Shown here: piece by piece, positions 1-10,428 of the stretch
How the letters are laid out: each line of letters begins with the position of its first letter
How positions within the stretch are numbered: position 1 is the first letter of the stretch
Origin: Vibrio tubiashii
GTDB lineage: Bacteria; Pseudomonadota; Gammaproteobacteria; Enterobacterales; Vibrionaceae
Assembly: GCF_028551255.1 (NCBI RefSeq)
Contig: NZ_CP117029.1
Location: forward strand, 62,001-126,000
DNA length: 64,000 nucleotides
Direction: 5' to 3'
Made by a program: the position numbers and the translations under genes
The notes under the pieces: model-generated
The model's database searches: none
What the model saw: the letters and a program-made list of their open reading frames with translations, nothing else
Told to the model about the DNA's origin: nothing

Positions 1-1
1 A

Positions 2-1477
2 AAAGCCTTTGCTCACGGCCTTAAGCCAATCGTTGTAATCAACAAGATTGACCGTCCAGGCGCGCGCCCTGATTGGGTTATGGACCAAGTATTCGACCTA
101 TTCGACAACCTAGGTGCAACTGACGAACAGCTAGACTTTAAAGTGGTTTACGCTTCTGCACTAAACGGTTGGGCATCTCTAGAAGAAGGCGAAACTGGCG
201 AAAACATGGAACCACTGTTCCAAACTATCGTTGAAGAAGTATCTGCACCACAAGTTGACCTAGAAGGTCCACTACAGATGCAAGTTTCTCAGCTAGATTA
301 CAGCTCTTACGTTGGCGTTATCGGTGTTGCTCGTGTAACTCGTGGTAGCGTTAAGCCAAACCAACAAGTGACAGTTATCGGTGCTGATGGTAAGACTCGC
401 AACGGTAAAGTGGGTACGGTAATGGGTTACCTAGGTCTAGAGCGTCACGACGTAGATCAAGCGAACGCGGGTGACATCATCGCGATCACTGGTCTTGGTG
501 AGCTAAAGATCTCTGACACTATCTGTGCACAGAACCAAGTTGAAGCGCTACCTGCGCTATCTGTTGATGAGCCAACAGTAACAATGACGTTCCAAGTAAA
601 CACTTCTCCATTCGCGGGTAAAGAAGGTAAGTTCGTGACTTCACGTAACATCCTTGAGCGTCTAGAGAAGGAACTGGTACACAACGTTGCACTACGTGTA
701 GAACAGACTGACGATCCAGACAAATTCCGCGTATCAGGTCGTGGTGAACTTCACCTATCTATCCTGATCGAAAACATGCGTCGTGAAGGTTTCGAGCTAG
801 CAGTATCTCGTCCAGAAGTAATCATCAAAGAAGAAGATGGTCAGCTAATGGAACCGTTTGAGACGGTAACTATCGACGTGATGGAAGAGCACCAAGGCGG
901 CATCATGGAGAACATCGGCCTACGTAAAGGTGAGCTGAAAGATATGTCTCCAGATGGCAAAGGCCGTGTACGTATGGACTTCGTAATGCCGTCTCGTGGC
1001 CTGATTGGTTTCCAAACTGAGTTCATGACACTGACGTCGGGTTCTGGTCTTCTATACCATACGTTTGATCACTACGGCCCTCACAAAGGCGGTAACATTG
1101 GTCAACGTATCAACGGCGTACTGATCGCGAACGCGGCAGGTAAAGCACTAACTAACGCACTGTTTAACCTTCAAGAACGTGGTCGCATGTTCATTGGTCA
1201 CGGTGTTGAAGTATACGAAGGCATGGTTATCGGTATTCACAGCCGTGACAACGACCTAACAGTAAACGCACTAAAAGGTAAGCAGCTAACTAACGTACGT
1301 GCATCTGGTACAGATGACGCACAGGTACTGACTCCGCCAATCATCATGACTCTAGAGCAAGCGCTAGAATTCATCGATGACGACGAGCTAGTAGAAGTTA
1401 CGCCAGAAAGCATCCGTATCCGTAAGAAGTTCCTAACGGAAAGTGATCGTAAGCGTGAAGCACGTAACGCTAAGTAA
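2..1477 (+). CDS. typA: TypA/BipA translational GTPase, 5'-truncated by window edge
   Basis: The reading frame is open from base 2, so the gene starts before the window; 491 C-terminal residues are present, against roughly 600 for the family. The first codons include the G4 motif NKID followed by RPGARP, then the domain II beta-barrel, the EF-G-like domain III/V region and the BipA-specific C-terminal domain ending in basic residues. BipA is a ribosome-binding GTPase of the EF-G family that assists 50S assembly and stress adaptation. The in-frame ATG at 80 is internal and not the start. A rho-independent terminator follows about 25 bases after the stop. Identification is secure from the conserved domain order and sequence. 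Confidence 0.96.
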   Translation, partial: KAFAHGLKPIVVINKIDRPGARPDWVMDQVFDLFDNLGATDEQLDFKVVYASALNGWASLEEGETGENMEPLFQTIVEEVSAPQVDLEGPLQMQVSQLDYSSYVGVIGVARVTRGSVKPNQQVTVIGADGKTRNGKVGTVMGYLGLERHDVDQANAGDIIAITGLGELKISDTICAQNQVEALPALSVDEPTVTMTFQVNTSPFAGKEGKFVTSRNILERLEKELVHNVALRVEQTDDPDKFRVSGRGELHLSILIENMRREGFELAVSRPEVIIKEEDGQLMEPFETVTIDVMEEHQGGIMENIGLRKGELKDMSPDGKGRVRMDFVMPSRGLIGFQTEFMTLTSGSGLLYHTFDHYGPHKGGNIGQRINGVLIANAAGKALTNALFNLQERGRMFIGHGVEVYEGMVIGIHSRDNDLTVNALKGKQLTNVRASGTDDAQVLTPPIIMTLEQALEFIDDDELVEVTPESIRIRKKFLTESDRKREARNAK

Positions 1478-1503
1478 TCTCACTTAGTTGTTATTCAAGC
1501 TTT

Positions 1504-1543
1504 AAAGCCCTGAGTTGATGCCAACTTGGGGCTTTTGTTTTTT
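1504..1543 (+). terminator. Rho-independent terminator after typA
   Basis: An AAGCCC...GGGCTT outer stem with an inner AGTTG/CAACT stem is followed by TTTTGTTTTTT. It lies between typA and the next gene on the same strand, so it separates the two transcription units. Confidence 0.85.
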
Positions 1544-1554
1544 AGGGTATGGAA

Positions 1555-2097
1555 ATGAAACCTATCATAATTACTGGCGGTCCGGGTGCAGGTAAAACAA
1601 CCTTGCTTGAGGCTTTGGCTGAATATGGCTATGCCACATTTGCTGAGGGATCTCGCGCGCTGATTGAGCAGCAGAGCCAGCTGCCTGATGGTATTTTGCC
1701 ATGGACAGACTTGCCTAAATTCGCGCGTTTGTGCTTAAGGTTTATGGGTGACCAAAAGCTCACTGCGCAGCAATCACAGGTTGCTTTTATGGATCGAGCC
1801 ATTCCCGATATTGTTGGTTATCTTAAAGTGGGCGGCTGTGAGGTAGGGCAAGAGTTCCTAGACCAAAGTGCTGGATACCATAATCAGGTGTTTGTCTGCC
1901 GACCTGAAACCTCGATTTATGTTCAAGATGCGGTGCGTCCGCATAGTTTTGAAGAGGCACTACAAATCCACCAAGTGCTTGTCGAAACCTATACGGAGCT
2001 AGGTTATCAGGTGATTGAAGTGCCATGGGGGACAGTCGCTGAAAGAGTGGCTTTTGTTCGCCAAGTAGTGGACTTAGATACAGGGGCAGAAAGCTAA
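1555..2097 (+). CDS. Small P-loop ATPase (AAA_28-like)
   Basis: A 180-residue protein with a Walker A loop GGPGAGKTT near residues 7-15 and otherwise resembling small AAA_28/ATPase-kinase proteins of unknown substrate. Two starts are possible: ATG 1549 touches the AGGG Shine-Dalgarno, while ATG 1555 sits 7 bases after it and is preferred. A perfect 7-bp hairpin directly follows the stop. The fold is nucleotide binding by motif; the substrate and biological role are unknown, and no neighbour gives a clue. Confidence 0.8.
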   Translation: MKPIIITGGPGAGKTTLLEALAEYGYATFAEGSRALIEQQSQLPDGILPWTDLPKFARLCLRFMGDQKLTAQQSQVAFMDRAIPDIVGYLKVGGCEVGQEFLDQSAGYHNQVFVCRPETSIYVQDAVRPHSFEEALQIHQVLVETYTELGYQVIEVPWGTVAERVAFVRQVVDLDTGAES

Positions 2098-2098
2098 A

Positions 2099-2125
2099 AC
2101 CTCCTCATAAAGAGGAGGCTTTTAA
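2099..2125. terminator. Bidirectional terminator hairpin
   Basis: CCTCCTC-ATAAA-GAGGAGG with T-rich flanks on both strands, positioned between the convergent ends of the P-loop ATPase gene and the DUF2959 gene. Confidence 0.8.
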
Positions 2126-2128
2126 ATA

Positions 2129-2770
2129 TTACTTTTGACTTAACTTTTGCAGGAACTTATCCGATTCTGCAATCGCTGCATTCATATCTTGTATTGCGTA
2201 TTGGATATCTTGCTCCAAGCTCGCGAACTCACCCTGTAGAGAGCCAATCGCACTCGCGTTGAGGTTGTGCTTTAAATAGAGAGTATTGTCGCGCAGTGTA
2301 TTGAGGACTGGGGTCATTTTGTCTTCTGCGCGCTTCATTGCTGACAACATAGTATTGTATGAGCGCTGAGTCTCTTTAAGTTTTTGTTCACTCGAACGCT
2401 TAAGCTTAGTGCTAGTGTAAAGCTTTAGTTCTTCTTGCCACTCGGCAAATAGCGCATCTGAAACATCTTCAATTGCGGCAATGCGGTCACTGACATCTTG
2501 CGCGGCTTTTTCACTGTCTTGGTACTTGTCGTTGATCTGGTTGTAGACGGTTTCTAGTTCTCCACCGTCGAAGTTGGTTAGTGCCGAAAGCGCTTCCAGT
2601 GCACTAGTAAATTCTTGCTGCGCGTCTTGTTGTGACTGCTTGGCGTCTTCAACACGATCCACCATGATGTCTCGTTTATGGTAGCCTACTTGTTCCATTG
2701 CAGAGTAATAGGCTGATTGACACCCTGTTAGGGTAAAAATCGACAATACAATAGCCAGTAAGTACGGCAT
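2129..2770 (-). CDS. DUF2959-family lipoprotein, coiled-coil
   Basis: 213 residues. The N-terminus is a lipoprotein signal: a short hydrophobic stretch then LTGC at residues 14-17, so Cys17 should be acylated and the mature protein anchored in the cell envelope. The remainder is almost entirely charged and Ala/Gln/Glu-rich, predicted long helices or coiled coils, consistent with the DUF2959 family. No enzymatic motif is visible. It is transcribed divergently from yihY with a 62-base gap to that gene's preferred start. Function is unknown. Confidence 0.82.
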   Translation of the reverse strand: MPYLLAIVLSIFTLTGCQSAYYSAMEQVGYHKRDIMVDRVEDAKQSQQDAQQEFTSALEALSALTNFDGGELETVYNQINDKYQDSEKAAQDVSDRIAAIEDVSDALFAEWQEELKLYTSTKLKRSSEQKLKETQRSYNTMLSAMKRAEDKMTPVLNTLRDNTLYLKHNLNASAIGSLQGEFASLEQDIQYAIQDMNAAIAESDKFLQKLSQK

Positions 2771-2832
2771 GATGGTTTCCTTTCCTTTAGAATTAGACTG
2801 TTAGGATGACTGAGATAGTAGGGAGTTACAAG

Positions 2833-3747
2833 TTGAAAATCGAGCCAGTGATTAAGCAAACCGTATTATTTGCGCGCTATCTGCTGACGAGAATGGGTCA
2901 CGATAGAGTCAATGTTAATGCTGGCTATCTGGCGTACATAACCTTGCTATCAATTGTGCCTATGCTCACCGTGTTGCTATCGGTGTTATCCTCTTTTGCT
3001 ATTTTTGAAAATGCCGGTACTGCACTGCAAGATTTTGTGATTACCCATTTTGTTCCGGCGGCAGGAGATGCGGTTAAGAATGCTTTGCTGGAGTTTGTCG
3101 CCAACACAGGGAAAATGAGTGCTGTCGGTGGTGCTTTCTTGTTTGTTGCGGCTTTAATGCTGATTTCCAACATCGACAAAAACCTTAACTATATTTGGCG
3201 TGTCACTGACAAGCGTCGCGCGGTGTTTTCCTTCTCAATGTACTGGATGGTACTGACGCTCGGACCAATACTGGTTGGCGCCAGTATTGCCGCGACTTCT
3301 TATGTCACCTCGCTGAAAATTCTTGAGAGTGAGACAATATCAGGCGTCTATAACTTATTGTTACGTTGGCTACCCTTCCTACTGTCATTCTTCGCTTTCG
3401 TCGGTTTATATCTATTGGTGCCAAACAAGAAAGTGCGATTCCCTCATGCGGTTGTCGGGGCGATTGTCGCCGCACTGCTGTTTGAGGCGAGTAAGAAAGG
3501 ATTTGCCGCTTATATTACCGAGTTTCCTTCTTATCAGCTGATTTACGGTGCTTTGGCTGCGATTCCTATCCTGTTTGTTTGGGTCTACTTATGTTGGCTC
3601 ATTGTTCTAGTTGGTGCTGAGGTGACGGCGGCATTGGGTGAAAGAGAGCAGTGGAGTGAGCAACAAGAAATGGTAAACTCAAGCCAAACTAATATTGAGC
3701 CAGACAAAGGAAAGCAGAGTGATAGCACTGATCCAGAGAGTAAGTGA
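2833..3747 (+). CDS. yihY: YihY/BrkB-family inner-membrane protein
   Basis: About 304 residues with some six hydrophobic membrane segments, typical of the UPF0761/YihY (BrkB-like) family, which was once annotated as ribonuclease BN but has no established enzymatic role. An ATG at 2806 lies directly on an AGG, whereas the TTG at 2833 has GGGAG seven bases upstream and yields an N-terminus MKIEP; I prefer TTG 2833. The C-terminal tail is hydrophilic. The 3' end overlaps dtd by 29 bases, implying translational coupling, as yihY-dtd pairs are common in gamma-proteobacteria. Confidence 0.87.
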   Translation: MKIEPVIKQTVLFARYLLTRMGHDRVNVNAGYLAYITLLSIVPMLTVLLSVLSSFAIFENAGTALQDFVITHFVPAAGDAVKNALLEFVANTGKMSAVGGAFLFVAALMLISNIDKNLNYIWRVTDKRRAVFSFSMYWMVLTLGPILVGASIAATSYVTSLKILESETISGVYNLLLRWLPFLLSFFAFVGLYLLVPNKKVRFPHAVVGAIVAALLFEASKKGFAAYITEFPSYQLIYGALAAIPILFVWVYLCWLIVLVGAEVTAALGEREQWSEQQEMVNSSQTNIEPDKGKQSDSTDPESK

Positions 3748-4153
3748 GGCAGCCGTACGCGTAGATGGTGAAGTGGTTGGAGAGATCGACAAAGGTCTAC
3801 TTGTGCTGCTAGGCGTAGAAAAAGACGATGATGAAGCGAAAGCAAAACGTTTGATGGAGCGTGTAACCACTTACCGAGTGTTTGGTGACGATGAGGACAA
3901 GATGAACCTCAACGTGAAACAAGTCGATGGTAAAGTACTGGTGGTCTCCCAATTCACGTTACCTGCTGATACTAAGAAAGGCACAAGAGCTGGATTCTCT
4001 CGTGGCGCACACCCTGCGGACGCTGAGCGTTTGTATGAATACTTTGCAGATCGCTGCGCAGAAGTATTACCGACAGAGCGAGGACGCTTTGCGGCAGATA
4101 TGAAAGTGTCGTTAGTAAATGACGGCCCCGTAACCTTCTGGTTGCAAGTATAA
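3719..4153 (+). CDS. dtd: D-aminoacyl-tRNA deacylase
   Basis: 144 residues, the usual Dtd length. The start is GTG 3719, with AAGGA seven bases upstream, and the N-terminus reads [17 protein letters not shown] as expected. The signature SQFTLPAD and the C-terminal NDGPVTFWL (the Gly-cisPro region) are present. Dtd hydrolyses D-amino acids mischarged on tRNA, protecting translation from D-residues. It overlaps the end of yihY and is followed 48 bases later by the GNAT-hotdog gene. Confidence 0.95.
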   Translation: MIALIQRVSEAAVRVDGEVVGEIDKGLLVLLGVEKDDDEAKAKRLMERVTTYRVFGDDEDKMNLNVKQVDGKVLVVSQFTLPADTKKGTRAGFSRGAHPADAERLYEYFADRCAEVLPTERGRFAADMKVSLVNDGPVTFWLQV

Positions 4154-4201
4154 TTATAAGGCTAGTGGAGGGGCGCTCTCGCCTCTATAAAAAGGATTTT
4201 T

Positions 4202-5137
4202 ATGTTTAAGCTGATCACGCCAAAAACAGATAACCAACTGAATAAGTATTATCACTTTCGTTGGCAAATGTTGCGCGAACCGTGGCGAATGCCGATTGGT
4301 TCAGAGCGCGATGAATATGATCCAATGAGTCACCACCGCATGATTGTCGATGGTCGTGGCAGACCAATGGCAATCGGGCGTCTGTACATTACGCCAGACA
4401 GTGAAGGTCAAATCCGCTACATGGCGGTTAAAGGTTCTCGTCGTAGTAAAGGCATGGGTTCACTTGTCTTGGTGGCGCTTGAATCTTTGGCGCGTCAGGA
4501 GGGGGCAAAGCGCTTAGTGTGTAATGCTCGTGAGGATGCGATCTCCTTTTATGAGAAGAATGGTTTTGAGCGACGCGGTGAACTGACCGACGAGCGTGGC
4601 CCGGTGAGACACCAGCAAATGGTCAAGCAGCTTGATCCGATGGCGAATGTACTGCGTAAACCAGAGTGGTGTACTGAGCTTCAAGAGCGATGGGAGCATC
4701 AAATCCCGATCAGTGACAAGATGGGCATTAAGATAAACCAATACACTGGCTATCAGTTTGAGTGTGGTGCGCAGCTTAACCCGAACCTCAACCCGCACAA
4801 TACTATGTTTGCTGGCTCAGCCTTTACGTTAGCAACCCTGACAGGCTGGGGAATGACCTGGCTGCTGATGAAAGAACGCGGCCTAACTGGTGATATTGTG
4901 TTGGCAGATAGCCAGATTCGTTACCGACATCCAGTGACGCAAAACCCAGTTGCCTCGACTTCTCTAGATGGTATCAGCGGTGATTTGGATCGTTTGGCGT
5001 CAGGACGTAAAGCGCGAATTGTTATTCATGTCACGATTCAGAGTGGCGATCAGGCTGCGGTAGAATTCATCGGTACCTATATGCTCATCCCCGACTATAA
5101 GTCTGTGCTTGGTGATGACTCTTCAGCGTCGGTGTAA
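4202..5137 (+). CDS. GNAT acetyltransferase / YiiD-type hotdog domain fusion
   Basis: 311 residues in two parts. Residues about 1-145 form a GNAT fold with the acetyl-CoA loop RRSKGMG near residue 79-85 and a NGFERRGE segment. Residues about 150-305 match the YiiD C-terminal hotdog thioesterase-like domain (NPHNTMFAGSAF motif). The same fusion exists in E. coli YiiD, whose C-terminal domain has been reported as a malonyl-ACP decarboxylase feeding fatty acid initiation; that role is by family analogy only. AAGGA lies 6 bases before the ATG. The last 43 bases overlap the end of the convergent AsmA-family gene. Confidence 0.85.
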   Translation: MFKLITPKTDNQLNKYYHFRWQMLREPWRMPIGSERDEYDPMSHHRMIVDGRGRPMAIGRLYITPDSEGQIRYMAVKGSRRSKGMGSLVLVALESLARQEGAKRLVCNAREDAISFYEKNGFERRGELTDERGPVRHQQMVKQLDPMANVLRKPEWCTELQERWEHQIPISDKMGIKINQYTGYQFECGAQLNPNLNPHNTMFAGSAFTLATLTGWGMTWLLMKERGLTGDIVLADSQIRYRHPVTQNPVASTSLDGISGDLDRLASGRKARIVIHVTIQSGDQAAVEFIGTYMLIPDYKSVLGDDSSASV

Positions 5138-7053
5138 GCGTTCGCTTCTTGTTCGGCCGTTTCAGGTTTAGTCTTATCGGCCTGGCAAGTCTGCTTAATC
5201 ACGTTGGCACCATTGAGGATGTCTGACCAAAGTTCAGCGCACTCTTGCTGTGATTTAAACAGCAAGGTCGCAAACTGAGGTTTGGTCAAATCTATTTCAC
5301 CAGCAACCTGTGAGTGGCTAGTTGGGCTACTGACAGAGATTCTTCCTCGATCAGCAATCATTTTTACAGCCCCTAAATCTAGTGGGTGCAAATACTCTTG
5401 TTCACCATCGACACTTTTCGCTGCTAGTGTGGCTTGGTGGAAATAGGTGGTTAACTTTCCTGACAAGCTATGTGACAGCATTGAATAGTCGCCAGATAGG
5501 CCTTCAAGTTCAACTTCTGCTTCTGCCAGTCCGGTGAGAGAAAATGGCAGTGCTTGCTCTAGCAAATAATGTTCTAGGGGTAGACCATCGGCATGGAGTG
5601 TTAGCTGCCACGGCGCGCTTAAGGTACTTCTATCCCAAATACCGTTGGCTTCTATGTAGCCTTGTTCTAGCGGAATAAAGGCGCGATCTAAGGTGAGTTT
5701 GTTATTGCTAGCATGTGCGGTCAGGTGGGCCTGTGTGGTGAGTAGCTTATCTATGCTGGCCGCATTGGCGCTTATCTCTATTTTTCCTTCTAACAGACCG
5801 TATTGGTCTTGCTCAATTAGCGTCAGCTCAGAGCCTTCAATATTCAAACCTGAGACTTGCCAGTATGGTTGCTTTTCAACTTGGATAAACTGAGCGTTTT
5901 CAACCTCTAGTTGGTTAATTGCTAGGTGCTGTAGGGAAGCGGTGACCTTTTTAATACTGGGTATTAGCTGCTCGGTTTGTTCAAGCCATTTAATGCCGTC
6001 AAGTTTGAGCTGCGACAGTGAGATACTCTGTGGTGAAACTGCGCCTTGGAGTTGCACTCGTCCTTGTTTGAAGTCGGCGTCGAACTCTTCAATACCAATT
6101 TGGTTAGAATTGAAAGCGAGCTTTGCTCTTGGAGAGAAAAGCTGCAATTCTCCGTTGCCAATGCTTTCGGCGTTAAATGAAGCATAGCCAGTCTGTTGTT
6201 GCCACATAGTCTGAGTAAGGTCGAGATCCTCTAGTGAGGCATCAAGGTGTTCAAAGCGCCAATGGCGATAGTTAAACGAGCTATTAAGAATATCTAAGCT
6301 GTTGATGTGGTAGATCGGCAGATTAAGGTTACCCAGTGTGGTTGAAAGCGTTTCTATCTGGCTCGAAAGTGGCAACTTTAGTTGGTCGATGGTGACGTTA
6401 ATTAATGACCAACCTTGCGGGTACTGCTCTGCTTGTCCGGAAATATTCGCTCCGCGCCAATTAAAAGAACTGCCAAATATTGTGCTGTTGGCGGCTTGGT
6501 AACGCATATCGATGAGCAAGTTATCAAGAGCTTCTCCTTGCATGTAAAGTTGCTCAACAGATAGCTGGATATCGCCATAAGGTAGCCCGTTTTGATCGCT
6601 GTGCCACACTGGGTTTTCTATCTGCATATTCACGCCACGAGCTGACCATTTATTGCCACTGATATCGACATGTTTAAACGCTAGCTGGTGGAGCTTAACT
6701 TGTTCGAAAAGGGGAGATTCAAGTTCATTCAGGTCTAAACTTGCCCCTTCGACTAAAATAGAGTCGAAGCTTAGTTTGCCTTGCTGCCAAGGGAATTGGC
6801 TCAGCCATAAAGTGAGTTTAGGGAGCTGGATCGCCTTGTTGTCATGTTGCAGTTCAACGTCGTTTAACGTCAGTTGGAATGGAGGAGAATATTCAGCGTG
6901 GGTGGTTTCGAGTTGATAAGGCGTCAGGGTATTAATAAAAGTGGTGACGAGTTTTGCGGCATAGCTGGTTTGCATGACCGTATACAACGCAACTAAGGAT
7001 AGAGTGATGGTACTGACCACTAGAATAGTAAGCAGCAAGAGTGCTTTTTTCAC
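5095..7053 (-). CDS. AsmA-family envelope protein
   Basis: 652 residues. Residues about 4-27 are one hydrophobic N-terminal anchor; the rest is a long, soluble, beta-rich sequence with many short alternating hydrophobic strands, as in AsmA/TamB/YhdP-type bridge proteins that are thought to move or tune phospholipids between inner and outer membranes. The segment near residues 525-600 (CHSL-type AsmA C-terminal region including DLGAVKMIADRG) supports the family. The hydrophilic C-terminal tail is Glu/Ser/Thr-rich and its last codons overlap the opposing GNAT-hotdog gene. Substrate is unknown. Confidence 0.78.
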   Translation of the reverse strand: MKKALLLLTILVVSTITLSLVALYTVMQTSYAAKLVTTFINTLTPYQLETTHAEYSPPFQLTLNDVELQHDNKAIQLPKLTLWLSQFPWQQGKLSFDSILVEGASLDLNELESPLFEQVKLHQLAFKHVDISGNKWSARGVNMQIENPVWHSDQNGLPYGDIQLSVEQLYMQGEALDNLLIDMRYQAANSTIFGSSFNWRGANISGQAEQYPQGWSLINVTIDQLKLPLSSQIETLSTTLGNLNLPIYHINSLDILNSSFNYRHWRFEHLDASLEDLDLTQTMWQQQTGYASFNAESIGNGELQLFSPRAKLAFNSNQIGIEEFDADFKQGRVQLQGAVSPQSISLSQLKLDGIKWLEQTEQLIPSIKKVTASLQHLAINQLEVENAQFIQVEKQPYWQVSGLNIEGSELTLIEQDQYGLLEGKIEISANAASIDKLLTTQAHLTAHASNNKLTLDRAFIPLEQGYIEANGIWDRSTLSAPWQLTLHADGLPLEHYLLEQALPFSLTGLAEAEVELEGLSGDYSMLSHSLSGKLTTYFHQATLAAKSVDGEQEYLHPLDLGAVKMIADRGRISVSSPTSHSQVAGEIDLTKPQFATLLFKSQQECAELWSDILNGANVIKQTCQADKTKPETAEQEANAYTDAEESSPSTDL

Positions 7054-7116
7054 GTTGAATCACTTTCCCTCGTCGATAGATGCTACTAGCTTGGAACACT
7101 TTTTCTTTTCAGGCAA

Positions 7117-7143
7117 CAAAAAGCCCCTCAATAGAGGGGCTTA
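7117..7143 (-). terminator. Terminator after pckA
   Basis: On the minus strand AGCCCCTC-TATT-GAGGGGCT is followed by TTTTTG. It lies 25 bases past the pckA stop and upstream of the AsmA-family gene, which therefore probably has its own promoter. Confidence 0.85.
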
Positions 7144-7167
7144 GCTAAACAATTTCCAAGCAGGTCA

Positions 7168-8799
7168 CTAATCTAGCTGAGGTCCAGCAGCAACCAGTGA
7201 TTTACCTTCGTCATTGTCAGTGTACTTATCAAAGTTGTTGATGAAGCGCTCTGCTAGGTCTTTCGCTTTGCTTTCCCATTGTAGTGGGTCAGTGTAAGTA
7301 TCACGAGGATCTAGGATTGCAGGATCAACGTCATGCAATGCCGTTGGTACTTCTAGGTTAAAGATTGGAATATGCTTGGTTTCTGCGTTCTCAATCGAGC
7401 CGTCTAGGATTGCATCAATGATGCCGCGAGTATCTTGAATTGAGATACGTTTACCGCTGCCATTCCAGCCTGTATTGACTAGGTAAGCTTCAGCACCCGC
7501 TGCTTCCATACGCTTAACCAGAACTTCTGCATATTTTGTTGGGTGCAGCGTTAAGAACGCAGCACCAAAACAGGCTGAGAAGGTTGGTGTTGGCTCAGTA
7601 ATACCACGCTCTGTACCCGCTAGCTTAGCAGTAAAGCCAGATAGGAAGTGGTACTTAGTTTGCTCTGGAGTCAGCTTAGACACTGGTGGTAGTACGCCAA
7701 ACGCATCAGCAGATAGGAAGATAACCTTGTTTGCATGGCCTGCTTTCGATACTGGCTTAACGATGTTCTCAATGTGTTCGATTGGGTAAGAAACACGGGT
7801 GTTCTCGGTTTTAGAACCGTCATCGAAGTCGATTGAACCGTCGCTACGTACTGTGACGTTCTCTAGTAGAGCATCGCGACGAATCGCATTGTAGATGTCT
7901 GGCTCAGCTTCTTTAGATAGCTTGATGGTTTTCGCGTAACAGCCACCCTCGAAATTGAAGATACCGTCATCATCCCAGCCGTGCTCATCATCGCCGATTA
8001 GCTCACGTTTAGGGTCGGTAGATAGTGTGGTTTTGCCTGTACCAGATAGGCCGAAGAACACAGCAACATCGCCGTTTTCTTTACACTTGTTGGCGCTACA
8101 GTGCATAGAAGCAATATCTTTAAGAGGAAGGAAGTAGTTCATCATTGCGAACATGCCTTTCTTCATCTCACCGCCGTACCAAGTACCGCCAATAAGCTGC
8201 ATGCGTTCAGTCAGGTTAAATACCGTGAAGTTTTCAGAGTTGAGGCCGTGTTCTTCCCATTTCTGGTTAGTACATTTCGCACCGTTCATGACCACGAAAT
8301 CAGGTTCGAAGGTGGCTAGCTCTTTTTCAGATGGGCGGATGAACATGTTCTTCACGAAGTGCGCTTGCCACGCTACTTCAGTGATAACACGAATGCTTAA
8401 ACGAGTGTCTGGGTTGGCACCACAGTAACCGTCAATGACGAAAACACGTTTGCCTGACAGCTGATTAGTGACGAGCTGTTTAAGATCATTCCATACCGCT
8501 TGATCAATAGGTTTATTGTCGTTTTTCACCGCGTCGGATGTCCACCACATATGTTCTTCTGTAGTTGCGTCTTTTACGATGTACTTATCTTTTGGTGAGC
8601 GTCCAGTAAAAATACCGGTATCAACAGCGACTGCGCCTAGCTCGGTGACCACGCCTTTTTCATAGCCTTCCAGATCCGCGCGAGTTTCTTCTTCGAACAA
8701 CATCTCGTAGCTTGGGTTACGAATAACCTCTTTAACGTTTTGAAGCCCGTGTTTGGTAAGATCGATTGTTGCAGCCTTTGTATGTTCCATAACGGTCAT
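7168..8799 (-). CDS. pckA: Phosphoenolpyruvate carboxykinase (ATP)
   Basis: 543 residues, the usual length. It catalyses oxaloacetate + ATP to phosphoenolpyruvate + CO2 + ADP, the first committed step of gluconeogenesis. The kinase P-loop [11 protein letters not shown], the substrate-binding RSPKDK motif near residue 68 and the GDDEHGW metal-binding segment are all visible. AGGAG stands 5 bases before the ATG. The 337-base upstream region holds no gene but has a 16-bp palindrome at 8976-8991. The gene is monocistronic, with its own terminator. Confidence 0.97.
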   Translation of the reverse strand: MTVMEHTKAATIDLTKHGLQNVKEVIRNPSYEMLFEEETRADLEGYEKGVVTELGAVAVDTGIFTGRSPKDKYIVKDATTEEHMWWTSDAVKNDNKPIDQAVWNDLKQLVTNQLSGKRVFVIDGYCGANPDTRLSIRVITEVAWQAHFVKNMFIRPSEKELATFEPDFVVMNGAKCTNQKWEEHGLNSENFTVFNLTERMQLIGGTWYGGEMKKGMFAMMNYFLPLKDIASMHCSANKCKENGDVAVFFGLSGTGKTTLSTDPKRELIGDDEHGWDDDGIFNFEGGCYAKTIKLSKEAEPDIYNAIRRDALLENVTVRSDGSIDFDDGSKTENTRVSYPIEHIENIVKPVSKAGHANKVIFLSADAFGVLPPVSKLTPEQTKYHFLSGFTAKLAGTERGITEPTPTFSACFGAAFLTLHPTKYAEVLVKRMEAAGAEAYLVNTGWNGSGKRISIQDTRGIIDAILDGSIENAETKHIPIFNLEVPTALHDVDPAILDPRDTYTDPLQWESKAKDLAERFINNFDKYTDNDEGKSLVAAGPQLD

Positions 8800-8975
8800 A
8801 GGTGCTCCTTATAGGAATATTTTGTAGGGATTTTGTAATGATTTTTTAATTTTTATCTGCTCACCATGCTAGCAATGGGCCTCGTAGAAAACAGGGATAT
8901 AGCTCAAAAAATACCCGTGTTTTTAGTGGGGTTTTAAGCGACACATCACATATTGGTGGAGTTAGTTTATCGTGT

Positions 8976-8991
8976 GCGCAAAGCTTTGCGC
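8976..8991. promoter_or_regulatory. 16-bp perfect palindrome upstream of pckA
   Basis: GCGCAAAGCTTTGCGC is a perfect 16-bp palindrome in the 337-base gap between pckA and the hslO terminator. Its place about 180 bases upstream of the pckA start fits an operator, but no known regulator is recognised. The rest of this gap is A+T-rich with no further feature I can support. Confidence 0.35.
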
Positions 8992-9074
8992 TAGAGCAAA
9001 ATAATTATTAATTGATAAAAATTAACAGGTTAATTTATTACGGCTAAGGCTAGGTATTGCGGGGGATTGATCAC

Positions 9075-9101
9075 AAAAAGGCCAGCGTGCGCTGGCCTTT
9101 T
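9075..9101. terminator. Terminator after hslO
   Basis: AAAAGGCCAGC-GTGC-GCTGGCCTTTT is a symmetric hairpin with A-tract and T-tract flanks. It lies 35 bases after the hslO stop on the minus strand and can act in both directions. Confidence 0.85.
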
Positions 9102-9136
9102 GAAGGGTAAATTACAGTCTTGCTATGCTGTAAAAA

Positions 9137-10012
9137 TTAATGCAGTGTTTTGTTGCCTGAATCTGTTTGATTGAACAGCTCAGATACCTGTGCTTCGTCG
9201 AACGTATAGTTCGTGCCGCAGTAATCACAATGTAAAGAAATTGAACCAACCTCAGCCAAAATGTCATTTATTTCCGCACGGTCGATGGTAACAATCGCTG
9301 CGCCACTGCGCTCACGAGAACAGCCACAGAAGAACTCGACGGCTTGCGGATCAAACAGACGAACTTTTTCTTGGTTGTAGAGACGGTAAAGCAATTCGTT
9401 CGCTTCAAGGCTAAACAGCTCTTCATCTTTTACTGTATCTGTCAGCTGCTCTAAGTGCTCAAAGTCTTCTGGTGTACCAGTACCGTCAGGCATAACCTGA
9501 ATTAGCATACCTGCCGCACGCTGTTGGCCTTCGTGCTCACCAGTACGCAGCCAGATGCGAGTTTTAAGCTGCTCTGAGTTGGCAAAGTAGCTTTCTAGGA
9601 TTTCAGATAAGTTGTCGCCGTCTAGGCCAACGATACCTTGGTAGCGTTCACCTTTCTTAGGGTCGATGGTAATCACCAGATGGCCTTTACCCATCATGTC
9701 ATGAATAGTCGCGTTATCTGCGATATCACCATCCCAACGAGCAACACCACGGATTTTCTGATCGTGATCGCCATTGATAACGGCCAGTGATACCGGGCCA
9801 TCACCTTGCAGTTGCATAGTGATAGAACCTTCAAACTTTAACGTTGCCGTTAATAAGGTGGTTGAAACCAATAGCTCACCAAGCAGCTTTTGTAGTGGTG
9901 CTGGGTATTCCTTGCTAGAAACAATACGTTGGTAAGCGTCATCCAATTGTACCAACTCACCACGAACTGAAAGATCTTCAAATAAGTAGCGGTTCAAAAC
10001 ATTGCTTGCCAT
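9137..10012 (-). CDS. hslO: Redox-regulated chaperone Hsp33
   Basis: 291 residues. Hsp33 is a cytoplasmic holdase that is activated when oxidants form disulfides among four zinc-binding cysteines. The C-terminal zinc site is intact: CGC at about residues 230-232 and CDYC about 30 residues later. The N-terminal domain holds the conserved [12 protein letters not shown] region. It follows hslR after 29 bases on the same strand, the common hslR-hslO heat-shock pair, and ends at a strong terminator. Confidence 0.96.
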   Translation of the reverse strand: MASNVLNRYLFEDLSVRGELVQLDDAYQRIVSSKEYPAPLQKLLGELLVSTTLLTATLKFEGSITMQLQGDGPVSLAVINGDHDQKIRGVARWDGDIADNATIHDMMGKGHLVITIDPKKGERYQGIVGLDGDNLSEILESYFANSEQLKTRIWLRTGEHEGQQRAAGMLIQVMPDGTGTPEDFEHLEQLTDTVKDEELFSLEANELLYRLYNQEKVRLFDPQAVEFFCGCSRERSGAAIVTIDRAEINDILAEVGSISLHCDYCGTNYTFDEAQVSELFNQTDSGNKTLH

Positions 10013-10041
10013 GTGGCGATTCCTCGTAAATCTGCTAGAGC

Positions 10042-10428
10042 TTATTGGTGTTTAAATTTAATAATATCGCGGCGCTGCTTTTTATCAGGGCGGCGGTCTG
10101 GGCTAGGGTTATGGGCGTGAAGTTTGCGACGTGCTGCATTCTCTTCACGTTTACTTAGACTCTCTGCTGTTTCAGAGTAGAGCGTTTGCGCTTCTGGAGC
10201 TCCGCGACGTTGGTCAGAAATTTTCTCTATGACCACAGTTTTTTCTTCGTGCCCTTGTCTTAAGCTAATCACCGCACCGAGTTCGACAGCCTTGCTTGGC
10301 TTGCTGCGCTGACCATTATAATGGACTTTGCCACCATCGACCATGTTGCGCGCGATGGAGCGAGTTTTATAAAATCGTGCAGCCCATAGCCATTTATCGA
10401 GTCTTACTGCTTCGGTTTGGGAACCCAT
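10042..10428 (-). CDS. hslR: Heat-shock ribosome-associated protein Hsp15
   Basis: 128 residues with an N-terminal S4 RNA-binding domain ([17 protein letters not shown], about residues 8-24) and a strongly basic C-terminus rich in Arg/Lys. Hsp15 binds free 50S subunits carrying a nascent chain and helps recycle stalled ribosomes. It is the first gene of the hslR-hslO unit and is divergent from the type II secretion operon. Length and domain layout match the family. Confidence 0.94.
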   Translation of the reverse strand: MGSQTEAVRLDKWLWAARFYKTRSIARNMVDGGKVHYNGQRSKPSKAVELGAVISLRQGHEEKTVVIEKISDQRRGAPEAQTLYSETAESLSKREENAARRKLHAHNPSPDRRPDKKQRRDIIKFKHQ

